39,677 bases of DNA from a virus. The first letter of the stretch is position 1, and every line of letters begins with the position of its first letter. The notes below the pieces were generated by a model. That model was not told the DNA's origin, ran no database searches, and saw only the letters and a list, made by a program, of their open reading frames with translations. Below are positions 30,089-38,610 of this stretch, one piece after another. The translations under genes were made by a program, and so were the position numbers. Location: IMG/VR virus record IMGVR_UViG_3300037502_001698, positions 1 through 39,677 of that record. One strand, given 5' to 3'.

Positions 30089-30369
30089 CACACCTTCTTT
30101 CGAGGCCGACCAACCTGCTTCGGCTTACTGGTGGCAGCCTGAAAATCGGCTGCCCAATCAAAATCCTCACCAGCCATATCATATGGAACAGCACCCGCAT
30201 ACGCCGACTCCACACTTTCATCCAACATTGGACGAATCTGCATACCGCTCGCCTGGGCACGCGCATCAAACAGGACGGCACGACCGTTCCCCGAGGAACG
30301 GTTCGCAGACTGCCCGTACACCGTGTCAAACGGGACAGCATCCTTCCACACCACCGTCATATCAGGCAT
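30088..30369 (-). CDS. Unknown small protein (93 aa)
   Basis: ATG 30369 overlaps the end of the gene at 30362-30553; GGAG is 7 bp upstream. ATG 30375 and 30360 are other options. The 93-residue product has VPFDTVYGQSANRSSGNGRA-type turns and a basic C-terminus, KPKQVGRPRKKV. It lies between the holin-like gene and the adaptor. No motif is recognised. Confidence 0.65.
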   Translation of the reverse strand: MPDMTVVWKDAVPFDTVYGQSANRSSGNGRAVLFDARAQASGMQIRPMLDESVESAYAGAVPYDMAGEDFDWAADFQAATSKPKQVGRPRKKV

Positions 30370-30553
30370 TGTCATGCTCCACATACGGCTGAGCGTTAGG
30401 CACAGCCCACACCAACACACCAACCACAACAGCGTCCAACACAGCTTCCAAAGCGACAACATCAAGGTCAACCCACTTGGAAACAGCGGTAACAATGGCG
30501 GCAGCAACAGCACCAACCAAAGCCTTACGAATCTGACGAACCGACTCAACCAT
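30362..30553 (-). CDS. Small membrane protein, possible second holin (63 aa)
   Basis: ATG 30553 with AAGGAG 8 bp upstream, just after the terminator at 30578-30607. The 63-residue product has a basic start, VRQIRKALVGAVAAAIVTAV (a membrane segment), a charged break (SKWVDLDVV), and a second hydrophobic stretch, LEAVLDAVVVGVLVWAVPN. The ending VWAVPN is common in short membrane proteins of actinobacteriophages that are annotated as holins. It is far from the endolysin (18.7-19.5 kb), so its lysis role is uncertain. Confidence 0.7.
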   Translation of the reverse strand: MVESVRQIRKALVGAVAAAIVTAVSKWVDLDVVALEAVLDAVVVGVLVWAVPNAQPYVEHDNA

Positions 30554-30577
30554 AAAAATTCTCCTTATATACGGGAA

Positions 30578-30607
30578 ACGGGAGGGAGGTGCAATCCTCC
30601 CTCCCGT
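30578..30607 (-). terminator. Hairpin downstream of the coat gene
   Basis: ACGGGAGGGAGG and CCTCCCTCCCGT form a perfect 12-bp stem with a 6-nt loop. On the - strand it is followed by TTTCCCG. It lies in the only sizeable gap of the head region and should reduce transcription of genes downstream of the coat gene or protect its mRNA. Confidence 0.8.
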
Positions 30608-30635
30608 CTATAACCCTGAAACGTCCCCGACTAAA

Positions 30636-31574
30636 TCACGGGGTCCAAATGGCACGGCCCAAATAACGGCGACCGTTCGTACCGAACGTACCGTAGCACG
30701 TGATCAGACCATACTTGGCGTCACGGTCATACGGCTCAACGAAACCACGGAACTTCATCCAGTTACCCGACAGGACCGCCATCTTGACGTGACGGCTATT
30801 CAGGAAGAACCAGTAAGTGCTCGGGCACAGATCCGACCAAACAACCTTCGAACCACGGTGCAGCAGGTTCGTGAAACCAGCCTCCGCAGTCTTAGCGTCA
30901 GTAAACCGCTGGTTCGCCTGAAGCTTCGACTCGTAGGTTTCCCACAGGGTCTGCGTGGTCACCTGGAAGTCACAGGCATCGGCACCATACGACACCGTGT
31001 TGTACGCCTTCGAATGCAGCGCCAGCGTATAGGTGGCCGTCGAAGGAACATACGAACGCCAGTAGCTATTGGCGTTACCGTCAATACCACCCGACGTGGT
31101 CGTGTCACCAACCAGATCCTTCAGACCGTTCCAAGCCTTACCGCTGGACTCGGTACCATCATACTGAAGGAACGCAGTCTCAAACTGCTCGGCAGCAGTC
31201 ATCTCAGCGTTCTCAACCTTCGTCTGAAGCAGCTTGATAACCGCACGGTCACCACTGTTCTTCGCTTCCTCCATACCCGACATCGGAATGAAGATCGCAG
31301 CCTGCTTCCACTGGTACTCGGCAGCAGTCACAATCTCCTCACCATGCACAGGCGTAAGAGCATCGTAACCACTGTAGTACTGGAACGACGAGTTGGTCTT
31401 ATGCTGGATCGGGAACACAGCAGTCGAACCACCCTGAGCGTCAAGCTTCGCAGTGTTCTTAATCCAGTCCAGTGCAGCGGACCGCTTAAAAATGTTGTCA
31501 ACAGCCTTGCCACCCTCAGTGAAATACCGCTTCAGGGTAGTTGCAACAATGTTATCGAAATTCGGGTTACTCAT
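30636..31574 (-). CDS. Major capsid (coat) protein (312 aa)
   Basis: ATG 31574 is chosen because TAAGGAGG (31581-31588) is 6 bp upstream, whereas ATG 31580 would touch it. The 312-residue product starts MSNPNFDNIVATTLKRYF and has a long N-terminal helix, then a compact fold with alternating strands, and a C-terminal GTFGTNGRRYLGRAIWTP strand. It has the size, position (after the scaffold) and very good ribosome site expected of an abundant coat. It is followed by a strong hairpin, as is common for coat genes. Confidence 0.82.
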   Translation of the reverse strand: MSNPNFDNIVATTLKRYFTEGGKAVDNIFKRSAALDWIKNTAKLDAQGGSTAVFPIQHKTNSSFQYYSGYDALTPVHGEEIVTAAEYQWKQAAIFIPMSGMEEAKNSGDRAVIKLLQTKVENAEMTAAEQFETAFLQYDGTESSGKAWNGLKDLVGDTTTSGGIDGNANSYWRSYVPSTATYTLALHSKAYNTVSYGADACDFQVTTQTLWETYESKLQANQRFTDAKTAEAGFTNLLHRGSKVVWSDLCPSTYWFFLNSRHVKMAVLSGNWMKFRGFVEPYDRDAKYGLITCYGTFGTNGRRYLGRAIWTP

Positions 31575-31585
31575 AACCATCCTCC

Positions 31586-32506
31586 TTAGGATCGTGTACG
31601 TTCAACTTCATATGCAAAGATATCCTCAAAAGAATCAAACGACTTCCAAGAATCATCCGCCTCAGCCTTCGTCTTAACCGCAGGAACCTTCTTCGTAGCA
31701 GCCCGAGCCTTATCCCGCTTAACGGCAGCCTGCTCAGCCTTACGACGGGCAGCCTCCTGGGCTGCCGATTCCTGATCAACACGATCAGCCTTCCAAACCT
31801 TGTAAGCCATCTCCATCGTCAACCCATTATCAATCGCAATAGGCAACACTTGGAGAGGATCAAAGTCTGGATACTTGGATTTCATCTGATTCAATTCAGA
31901 CTGGACCTCCAAATTGACTCGTTCCTGAACTTGCTGCTGCTGCGACTGGCGCAACTCTGCAAGCTCCCGACGTGTCTCACGAAGTTCCTTCACAATCGGC
32001 CCCAACTCTGGATCATCACCGATACCATCATCGTCCAGCAGCCCAAACTGTTCCTGGAAAAACTTGATCGTACCCTTCGGATCAGAAGTCAATGCTTCCT
32101 GCAAATCCTGCGCCCAACGAACCAACTCGCCCTGAGCAGCAATCTGCTGCGTCTTACGGGTATAGTCCGCCTGCCGCATATAGCCATTCCGCAACTCGTT
32201 CAACGGAACCTCAAAGGTTTCCCCGCCAACAGTCACCTTCACAGGCTTATCTTTGATAGAGTCAAAATCAAACACATCCTCGGTTACATCATCCTGATCT
32301 TCCAGACCGTCGTCTGTGTCAGAATCAATGTCCTCATCGGTTTCATCGACTGAACTATCATCATCGTCAACCGACACTTCCGTGTCGGTGACATCTTCCT
32401 CATCGCCAGAATACACGTTAGCGTTCCTAGACAGTGAGTCTACTTCCTGATTGTCACCACCTTCAGAGATCGTGTTCTCATAGATGGCGTACAGATCATC
32501 AGACAT
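31586..32506 (-). CDS. Scaffolding protein (306 aa)
   Basis: ATG 32506 with GAAAGG upstream. An acidic N-terminal third (about 15-80, many Asp/Glu) is followed by a linker and KVTVGGETFEVPLNELRNGYMRQADYTRKTQQI-type segment (about 90-125). A coiled coil with Gln-rich stretches (about 175-200) and a basic, Lys/Ala-rich C-terminus (about 250-290) follow. This layout, directly before the coat gene, is that of a capsid scaffold. Confidence 0.85.
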   Translation of the reverse strand: MSDDLYAIYENTISEGGDNQEVDSLSRNANVYSGDEEDVTDTEVSVDDDDSSVDETDEDIDSDTDDGLEDQDDVTEDVFDFDSIKDKPVKVTVGGETFEVPLNELRNGYMRQADYTRKTQQIAAQGELVRWAQDLQEALTSDPKGTIKFFQEQFGLLDDDGIGDDPELGPIVKELRETRRELAELRQSQQQQVQERVNLEVQSELNQMKSKYPDFDPLQVLPIAIDNGLTMEMAYKVWKADRVDQESAAQEAARRKAEQAAVKRDKARAATKKVPAVKTKAEADDSWKSFDSFEDIFAYEVERTRS

Positions 32507-32540
32507 GTTTTCCTTTCAGAATCCCCTGCGGGTTATTCTC

Positions 32541-32816
32541 TTACCATTTAACTTTGTCAGCCCAATATGCAGCCGACATTCTACCCTTAGAAATATTGCT
32601 CGCATGACGAGCTTTAAACGACTCACGACGCTTACGGTAAGCAGCAGACTCGCCAGCTTTCTTCGGTGAACCAGAAACCCCTTGCTGACCAAACCGAATT
32701 AGTTTTACCTGGTCACCCTGTTTTGCCAGCACTGCATGCGATTTCTTCGGATGACTTGGTGTTCGCTTCGGCTTGTTGTAGCCAGCAAAGGTTTCTTTGC
32801 CACGCTTAATAGCCAT
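32541..32816 (-). CDS. Small basic conserved phage protein (91 aa)
   Basis: ATG 32816. The 91-residue product is Lys/Arg-rich with KLIRFGQQGVSGSPKKAGES, then RRESFKARHASNISKGRMSAAYWADKVKW. Short phage proteins with the same KLIRFGxxG...SFKARHxxNIxKGxxSAxYWADKxKW pattern are common near portal or scaffold genes, without known function. The three small genes 32541-33099 are all very basic. Confidence 0.75.
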   Translation of the reverse strand: MAIKRGKETFAGYNKPKRTPSHPKKSHAVLAKQGDQVKLIRFGQQGVSGSPKKAGESAAYRKRRESFKARHASNISKGRMSAAYWADKVKW

Positions 32817-32818
32817 AA

Positions 32819-32974
32819 CTACTTGCCGTACTTGTTAGTGTTAACAGGCCCCTTCGAAAACTGGAACTTACCGAAAATCTTTGCCTTAGGTGCGCTAGGA
32901 CCGCGCACAACAGGAATAGAACTCGGTGGCTTTGCACCAGTCAACTTGCCAGGACTCTTACCGAAACGATCCAT
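32819..32974 (-). CDS. Very small basic protein (51 aa)
   Basis: ATG 32974 with GAAGGGTAAGTG upstream. The 51-residue product is Lys/Pro/Gly-rich, beginning MDRFGKSPGKLTGAKPP and ending KYGK. It overlaps the previous gene (TGATG). It is likely a minor virion or DNA-binding protein, but no motif supports that. Confidence 0.65.
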   Translation of the reverse strand: MDRFGKSPGKLTGAKPPSSIPVVRGPSAPKAKIFGKFQFSKGPVNTNKYGK

Positions 32975-33099
32975 CACTTACCCTTCTTCATCATCTTCTT
33001 GCCCATAACAGGCTTCACGCCCTTCTTAGCGGCAGCCTTCTTAGCTGCCGCCATACCAGCAGGCGTATACGAATAATGCTTACCGCCAACCTTCGGCAT
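32974..33099 (-). CDS. Very small Lys/Ala-rich protein (41 aa)
   Basis: ATG 33099 lies 3 bp after the upstream stop; TGATG couples it to the next gene. The 41-residue product is MPKVGGKHYSYTP followed by AAAKKAAAKKG and GKKMMKKGK, resembling the small Lys-rich virion-associated proteins found near podovirus capsid genes. Function is unknown. Confidence 0.6.
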   Translation of the reverse strand: MPKVGGKHYSYTPAGMAAAKKAAAKKGVKPVMGKKMMKKGK

Positions 33100-33101
33100 G
33101 A

Positions 33102-33449
33102 TCAGGCAATCATCCACTCGGTAGCAGCAATCTTGACAACCAGCTTCGTAGCGTTCTGAGCGACCGTAGCAGTACCCGTCAACGTGTCCGAACCAGTCTT
33201 AGCGACCGTCACCGTGCCAGCACCCTTCGTCATCACACGGAACGACGAACCAATCGGAAACACCTTACCAGCCGTAGCGGTCGACTCGGGAATCGTGAAC
33301 GTGGTAGCCGAACCGTTAGTCGACACGATAACAGCGTCAACATCAGCGAAACCGATGGTGCGGCTGGTCGTGGTCTCGGTGTTAACCTTCAGAAAACGGT
33401 TGCTGAAACGCTCGTCAACCTGGGCAGTAGTCTCATCCGCAATAGCCAT
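33102..33449 (-). CDS. Probable head decoration or structural protein (115 aa)
   Basis: ATG 33449 with GGAGGAAT upstream. The 115-residue product is Thr/Ala/Val-rich and beta-stranded in appearance (TTFTIPESTATAGKVFPIGSSF and GAGTVTVAKTGSDTLTG). It has the look of a decoration or small structural protein and lies between portal and scaffold. No family is recognised. Confidence 0.65.
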   Translation of the reverse strand: MAIADETTAQVDERFSNRFLKVNTETTTSRTIGFADVDAVIVSTNGSATTFTIPESTATAGKVFPIGSSFRVMTKGAGTVTVAKTGSDTLTGTATVAQNATKLVVKIAATEWMIA

Positions 33450-33468
33450 TGTATTCCTCCAAAAAATC

Positions 33469-33480
33469 GAAACATGTTTC
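33469..33480. other. 12-bp palindrome between portal and next gene
   Basis: GAAACATGTTTC is a perfect palindrome followed on the - strand by GATTTTTTGG. It may be a weak terminator or processing site in the 56-bp gap below the portal gene. Confidence 0.4.
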
Positions 33481-33505
33481 TAATAGAACGACAAGTAACG
33501 TAACA

Positions 33506-35389
33506 TTACATCATCGGCATAGCAGCCTCAGGTGGCATCGCTGCCCCCATCGGCATCTCAGGCGGCATACCACCACCCATAGGCGGCATCTCAGGCTGAC
33601 CCTGGGCACCCTCAGGTGCACCAGGCATCCCAGGCTGTGCAGGAGGCTGCTGAATAAACTCGCCAGGCTCCTTAATACCGAACCCGTTCCGCAACACATG
33701 CTCAGCCAACTTGGCAGGATTCACCACACCAGCCCCAATAAACGGTGCCATCGCATCCAACAATTGCATAGCCGACTGGCGACGGAACGTTTCATTCATT
33801 GGCTGAGTTGAACCCGCCTCAACCACAAAATCGTACTCACCAACAATGGCGTCACGATCAAACGGCACCCAATCCGTCGCACCATTATCGCCAACAATCT
33901 TGGCGACCTGTTCCGACGACAAGAACTCTTGCGCCAACTGGACACACTTACGGGCAACCTCACTAATGCCACGTTCAATAGTTGCCAGCTTGTCAGCCGA
34001 ACGCGCATTCGACATGTCCTGAATCATCGCTGCTTCGGTCGCCGTGCGACGCACCTCAGCAACCGAACCACGCTGATATTCGGTGACAGCCGACGTACGA
34101 TCCATGTCATCCAAAATCATTGCTGTCTGGTTATAAAACTCGGGAGGCAAACTAGAAGTTTGGATAGGTGCAATCACATCAGCGAACGGTCCGTCACTGT
34201 CAATCGGGATCAGTGCGTTGTCATCTGAAGATGTCAACGCCGCCAAACCGTCAGGACCAATCTCGTCAGGCTTATACATGTACATGCGCCGATACCGTTT
34301 ACGGTCATTCACCATCTGTGTACGGGTCAACGCCAACTCCTTTTGGAGAGGCACAATTGACTCTAGATCACCCATCGGATACAGCTTTTCAGGCACAATA
34401 TGGTTCAACCAAAACACGTAAGGATGCCCGAACGGGAACTGGAACGGTTCAGGTTCAATCAGAAACATGTCGCAACCCTCAGCGAACACGCTGACAGTCT
34501 TATCAATCATGTCATAATATTCCCAGACAACCACAAAATCGGCTTCACGACCCCGTTCCTCCCCTTGGAACGTCAAATCATAATCCTTCTTGGCGGCAGA
34601 CATCGCTGAACCATGCAAACGCTTCCGTGCCTTCGGATTCCAGCCGTCAAAGTTGCGTGCATCCTCCAACGGGATGTACATTCGCTGTGCAATCCAGCGT
34701 GCATTCTTGATTCGGGTCGCATCAGGGTCAAAATACATGTCGAACGGTGAAACACGTTCGACAACAGGGTGATCTTCGACCGCAATCCGCTTTGTGGTGG
34801 CGACAGAACCAATAATTGTGTCCTCATCAGGGCCTTCGAACGGCATACCGTCCAGTTCTGCCTGGAAACGGGCGTTAGCGGCCTGCATCAACATCTCTTG
34901 GACCTCACCAACCCATTCGTCACGGTCCTTTTCAACATCTTCCTCAACCAAAGCCCATGTGACCTTCGCCACACCAAGCCCGAACACCACGAAATCCTTC
35001 GTAACCAGCCGCATTTCCTCATGAACATCAAAATGCTGCCAATAATAGTTCGTCACAGCCTCCACCAAAGGCGCATACGAATCATATTCAGGCTTACGGG
35101 CAGTCACAGTGATCTTCGGATAGTTCACCATGACGCTCGGAACGATCACATTCGCCGTAGAGAACATCATGTTGGGTGCAACAACGTCCTCATACCCTGA
35201 AAGTTCCTCATACTCATACTGGTTCGCATACAATTTGACTATGTTCGCCCACTTTTCGTCAAAACCAGCGTTCTTGCGCCACTTCATAGCGTCGTTCACC
35301 CGACGCAAACAGGTCGAAACCGTCTTCGGCTTCTTCTTGTCACCTTCAGGAGCCATATAGGCTTGCGAATTGTAGCCGTAATCAGCCAT
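33506..35389 (-). CDS. Portal protein (627 aa)
   Basis: ATG 35389 overlaps the upstream stop (TGATG). The N-terminus has CLRRVNDAMKWRKNAGFDEKW (about 27-47). The body alternates strands and helices, with TEYQRGSVAEVRRTATEAAMIQDMSNAR, the long central helix that lines the portal channel. The C-terminal 60 residues are Pro/Met/Gly-rich (about 570-627). Length and composition fit a podovirus-type portal that forms the DNA-entry ring. It is next to terminase, as usual. Confidence 0.85.
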   Translation of the reverse strand: MADYGYNSQAYMAPEGDKKKPKTVSTCLRRVNDAMKWRKNAGFDEKWANIVKLYANQYEYEELSGYEDVVAPNMMFSTANVIVPSVMVNYPKITVTARKPEYDSYAPLVEAVTNYYWQHFDVHEEMRLVTKDFVVFGLGVAKVTWALVEEDVEKDRDEWVGEVQEMLMQAANARFQAELDGMPFEGPDEDTIIGSVATTKRIAVEDHPVVERVSPFDMYFDPDATRIKNARWIAQRMYIPLEDARNFDGWNPKARKRLHGSAMSAAKKDYDLTFQGEERGREADFVVVWEYYDMIDKTVSVFAEGCDMFLIEPEPFQFPFGHPYVFWLNHIVPEKLYPMGDLESIVPLQKELALTRTQMVNDRKRYRRMYMYKPDEIGPDGLAALTSSDDNALIPIDSDGPFADVIAPIQTSSLPPEFYNQTAMILDDMDRTSAVTEYQRGSVAEVRRTATEAAMIQDMSNARSADKLATIERGISEVARKCVQLAQEFLSSEQVAKIVGDNGATDWVPFDRDAIVGEYDFVVEAGSTQPMNETFRRQSAMQLLDAMAPFIGAGVVNPAKLAEHVLRNGFGIKEPGEFIQQPPAQPGMPGAPEGAQGQPEMPPMGGGMPPEMPMGAAMPPEAAMPMM

Positions 35390-35721
35390 CAAACACTCCC
35401 AACCTTCGCAGCAGCCGCCTGGGGGGCAGCTTTCGCTGCCTTAGTGGCCTGCACAGACTCAATCTTCTTCAAACCAGCAGCCGAAGCACCATTCCAACCC
35501 TTACCAGTCTCATACGGGACAGGGTCCAAACCCGCTGCTTTCGCCTCAGCAACCGCTTTACGGGCACGATTCGCTTCAGTGTCATCATGAAAATATTCTT
35601 TACCGCCCTGAAAGGCGGTACGAATCGTTTTCGACCTGCAAGCAAAACACCATTCAGGAGTCGTACAATCAGGATTAAACCGATCTTCAGGCCAGACACG
35701 TCCACAATTAGAACATTCCAT
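35389..35721 (-). CDS. Zinc-ribbon protein (110 aa)
   Basis: ATG 35721 is chosen over TTG 35748, because GGGGG lies upstream. The 110-residue product has CSNCGRVWPEDRF (Cys3 and Cys6) and CFACR (about 25-29), a two-knuckle zinc ribbon near the N-terminus, then a basic helical tail with Ala/Lys repeats. It lies between terminase and portal. Short zinc-ribbon proteins here are often nucleases or DNA-binding packaging factors; no HNH motif is complete. Confidence 0.7.
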   Translation of the reverse strand: MECSNCGRVWPEDRFNPDCTTPEWCFACRSKTIRTAFQGGKEYFHDDTEANRARKAVAEAKAAGLDPVPYETGKGWNGASAAGLKKIESVQATKAAKAAPQAAAAKVGSV

Positions 35722-35740
35722 CACATAACCCCCAACATCG

Positions 35741-37438
35741 TCACACAACAGGTGTCAAACGACGAGCCTTACCATTACGAGAATCCAACAAACGTTCATA
35801 CCACGCAAACGAACCCTTCACACGAGACGGATCACCATCCCCAAACACCTTCTCCGTCCTAGCATACTTGAGGCCCTGCACAGCCATACCCAACGACATC
35901 ACACAGTCATCATGCGGAGAACCCGACATACGGCCCCGCTGATCCCTCGTGAACGTCCTAAGCTCATGCAACGTCAACTTGTGAGGCACATTGCCAACAT
36001 CCCGCAACCAGGCTGCCAACTCGTCCACCAGCAAAGGTTTCGTAGTCGTAGTTGTCAACCAGCCCATCGACTCCAACGGGCGATCCACCCGTTTCGTCAA
36101 CGTGCGACGCTTAAACAAATTCTTGTACTTCACACGCTGCAAGGCTTTCAGGACAGTTAGCCCATGATTGTTCACCTCGGGAACAATCAGAGCGTTCCGA
36201 TAAAACCAGCCGATAGCAGGCAACACTGTTTCGCCAAACACGTCAGGCTCCACACGCCCATACCAGACCGCCACAGGCTGATTCGTGTTCACACACAAAA
36301 CCCAGGCGACCGTAGCGTCACCATGCTCCAACCCCTCAGCAATGTCTGCCCCAACCACATACGTCCACCTGTCCTGGTCGTTAGGTGCTTCAAAGATGAT
36401 GAACGGGCCACCTTCATACAGCATCACATCCGACGATTTCGAACCCGAAATCGTGTATGCCACACCCTCCTGAACCTGGAAACCCCTGAGCAATTCCTGA
36501 TTGAACACAGGGTTACCAGAACCGATAAAAGCCTCCACAGGATCATTCGGATACTCCTGATGAAGCTGCCACTCCTTACCAGACAGTTCAAACTTCTTCT
36601 GCTCATACCACTCCTGGCTGCGTGAATCCACCGCAGACCACGGAAAAAACACGCTGTTGAACCCGTTTGTTCCAGCCTCAGCTTTCAGCCACATCTCATG
36701 AAAAAACGTGCCCTCACCATTCGCTGTCGACAGACCGATCACCCGACCACCCAGATCGGTGGTCGGCTCCACTGATGCCCACGCTTCCTCAGGGTTCGGT
36801 AAAAACGCCCATTCGTCCAACACCACCAGAAACAGTGACTCACCACGAGCAGGATCATTATTAGACGGCAGCGACTGAATGATCGAATCGTTATCCAACG
36901 TCATCACCTGACGGGTACGATCCAACAATTTCGGGCCACGCAACCGCACCCACTCAGGCATCGACCTGAAATTATATCTTGTCTTAGCCAACAGCGACAC
37001 CGACTCACGCTCGGTGCGTGACAGCATCACAATATGCCTGTCACGCCACCCAAACGCACACCACAAAGTAAACGCCGCAACCAACGTAGAAAACCCGATC
37101 TGACGGGCCTTGAGACAAATGTTGCGACGATACTTGATCCAATCATACGCCACCTGAGACTGGGCATCCCGCAGCTTCAGCGGGATGCGACCAACACCAG
37201 GAAACTTGATACTCAGGTTATCTTCACAAAACTGGACAAACCCAGCATGCAACACAGCCACCACATCGTCAGGAAGTTCCTGCAACGTCCAATCCACATC
37301 GACCTGAGGAAACCAAGTTTTCCACTTGATCTCCTGCTCAATCTCCGTGATATCCCACGTCACCTTCTCACGACGAGCCTTCTTAATCTGATTCGCCGTC
37401 TGCTGCACCTGATGAACAATATTACGATTCGGAGGCAT
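35741..37438 (-). CDS. terL: Large terminase subunit
   Basis: ATG 37438, numbered to 565 residues; it overlaps the small subunit by 17 bp. Walker A is CLKARQIGFST (about 108-118) and Walker B FLVVLDEW (about 203-210), followed by the coupling motif GLSTANG (235-241). The nuclease domain follows with VVGADIAEG (acidic residue), VPEVNNHG and SPHDDCV, the Asp/Glu triad of the RNase H-like terminase nuclease. It pumps DNA into the capsid and cuts it. This is the most confident identification in the late arm. Confidence 0.94.
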   Translation of the reverse strand: MPPNRNIVHQVQQTANQIKKARREKVTWDITEIEQEIKWKTWFPQVDVDWTLQELPDDVVAVLHAGFVQFCEDNLSIKFPGVGRIPLKLRDAQSQVAYDWIKYRRNICLKARQIGFSTLVAAFTLWCAFGWRDRHIVMLSRTERESVSLLAKTRYNFRSMPEWVRLRGPKLLDRTRQVMTLDNDSIIQSLPSNNDPARGESLFLVVLDEWAFLPNPEEAWASVEPTTDLGGRVIGLSTANGEGTFFHEMWLKAEAGTNGFNSVFFPWSAVDSRSQEWYEQKKFELSGKEWQLHQEYPNDPVEAFIGSGNPVFNQELLRGFQVQEGVAYTISGSKSSDVMLYEGGPFIIFEAPNDQDRWTYVVGADIAEGLEHGDATVAWVLCVNTNQPVAVWYGRVEPDVFGETVLPAIGWFYRNALIVPEVNNHGLTVLKALQRVKYKNLFKRRTLTKRVDRPLESMGWLTTTTTKPLLVDELAAWLRDVGNVPHKLTLHELRTFTRDQRGRMSGSPHDDCVMSLGMAVQGLKYARTEKVFGDGDPSRVKGSFAWYERLLDSRNGKARRLTPVV

Positions 37439-37946
37439 GCTGAGTAGCCCTCTTAGCAATCTCAATCGCAGCAGCCTCAGCCCGCTCAGCCAACGCCAAC
37501 TCCCTCACCCGCTGCAACTCCTCCAACGACAAATCAGCAATAGTCTCCTGCTCAAGTTCATCCGCCACCTCAAGAATGTCAGGAGACCGACCAAACTGAC
37601 CCATCACACCAGTCCCCTTCATCCAAATCTCAGCAAACCGAACATCCTTCTTCGCCAACGCCTGCTCAAACACCATATCCAAAATCTGGCGCACCCTGTC
37701 AGGAGAACTGGCGTTTTGCAACGTACAAAACCTGATCGCCTCAACCACCCGAGGATCACGAGACCACTTATACATCGCCTGCTGAGTCACTCCAAGAACC
37801 TCCTGAAGTTCCCGCTCAGTCTTAATTTCACGCTCCGCAGGAGGCGTCGCCTTCCACACCACATACGCCCGTTGACGGGCGTTCAACTCACGACGCTTCT
37901 GCGCCTGCTGTTCGTTTGTCGGACGACCACCTTTATTCACTGGCAT
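37422..37946 (-). CDS. terS: Small terminase subunit
   Basis: ATG 37946 with GAGGTGG 4-10 bp upstream. The 174-residue product has a basic N-terminus (NKGGRPTNEQQAQKRREL), a helix-turn-helix KTERELQEVLGVTQQAMYKWSRDP (about 42-65), and a long acidic coiled-coil C-terminus (LEQETIADLSLEELQRVREL). It should recognise phage DNA and present it to the large subunit. It is the first gene of the leftward unit, just below the repeat-rich control region. Confidence 0.88.
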   Translation of the reverse strand: MPVNKGGRPTNEQQAQKRRELNARQRAYVVWKATPPAEREIKTERELQEVLGVTQQAMYKWSRDPRVVEAIRFCTLQNASSPDRVRQILDMVFEQALAKKDVRFAEIWMKGTGVMGQFGRSPDILEVADELEQETIADLSLEELQRVRELALAERAEAAAIEIAKRATQHASES

Positions 37947-38025
37947 TCATACCACCTCACAAAACCCCGAGAACCGTAACAACCATAAACGGAGAGGGGG
38001 CGGCCGCAACGGGGGGAGAGGACAA

Positions 38026-38052
38026 AGCTAATGCACAAAAACAGCATTAGCT
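38026..38052. other. 9-bp hairpin in late leader
   Basis: AGCTAATGC and GCATTAGCT are perfectly complementary around 9 nt. The motif AGCTAA is also present at 38268-38278 (AGCTAATAGCT) and in the 4.2-4.3 kb leader. It lies 80-106 bp upstream of the small terminase start. Confidence 0.6.
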
Positions 38053-38175
38053 AAAGCATAAAAACGGTACTGACACAGACACGCCCGAAGCGAAAGCGAA
38101 GGGCGAAAGACGTCACCAAACAAACAAACCAAAAACAAAAAAAGCTTGTGCGTCCGCCAGGACAGCACAAACCCT

Positions 38176-38221
38176 TTCCAAACCAGAGGCAGTTAACATT
38201 CCAAACCAGAGCTACATATGA
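38176..38221. repeat. 23-bp repeat family A (2 copies)
   Basis: TTCCAAACCAGAG occurs at 38176 and 38199, exactly 23 bp apart. Confidence 0.8.
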
Positions 38222-38250
38222 TGGCCTCTCATCTACAATCGAGGCCATCA
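38219..38250. other. 10-bp hairpin in the control region
   Basis: TGATGGCCTC and GAGGCCATCA are perfectly complementary around 12 nt. No U-run follows on either strand, so it may be a binding site or mRNA structure rather than a terminator. Confidence 0.6.
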
Positions 38251-38386
38251 ACCAATAAGCTAATAGCTACATACATAGCCACCCCCCGTAACACCCCACC
38301 AAAAACCAAAAACATGCATCTACCAGGCATGATGTCAAAAACCACTACAACCATGTGACAACAAACACACCCCAAAACACAAGAAA

Positions 38387-38478
38387 AGTACAAACATACC
38401 ATACCAGCTAGTACAAATGCACTAGAAGAATCAGTACAAACATACTACACCGATAAGTACCGAACCACACAAAGAATC
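38387..38478. repeat. 23-bp iteron family B (4 copies)
   Basis: AGTAC starts at 38387, 38410, 38433 and 38456, each exactly 23 bp apart. Copies 1 and 3 share AGTACAAACATAC. Copies 2 and 4 both end AAGAATC, so there is a 46-bp higher-order repeat. Confidence 0.85.
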
Positions 38479-38518
38479 ATATAGCGCAACATGGGGGTAG
38501 GGGGCCGTATACCCACCC

Positions 38519-38587
38519 TCCCAACCCCTGTTAGGGTGACTTACCATCGACCGTTAAGCCAGCCTACCATCCGATGTTAGGCCAGCC
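38519..38587. repeat. 23-bp iteron family C (2 clear copies, 1 degenerate)
   Basis: TACCATC...TTA(A/G)GCCAGCC occurs at 38542 and 38565, exactly 23 bp apart. A degenerate copy begins at 38519 with TGTTAGG in the same phase. The last copy overlaps the inverted repeat TGTTAGGC-CA-GCCTAACA (38575-38592). Confidence 0.75.
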
Positions 38588-38610
38588 TAACAGTTGTGGG
38601 CACGATGTTT

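Noticed and set aside
38051-38251. 66-residue - strand frame near the late leader
   Set aside because: It crosses two hairpins and one repeat family and has a Cys/Phe-rich sequence typical of a chance frame.
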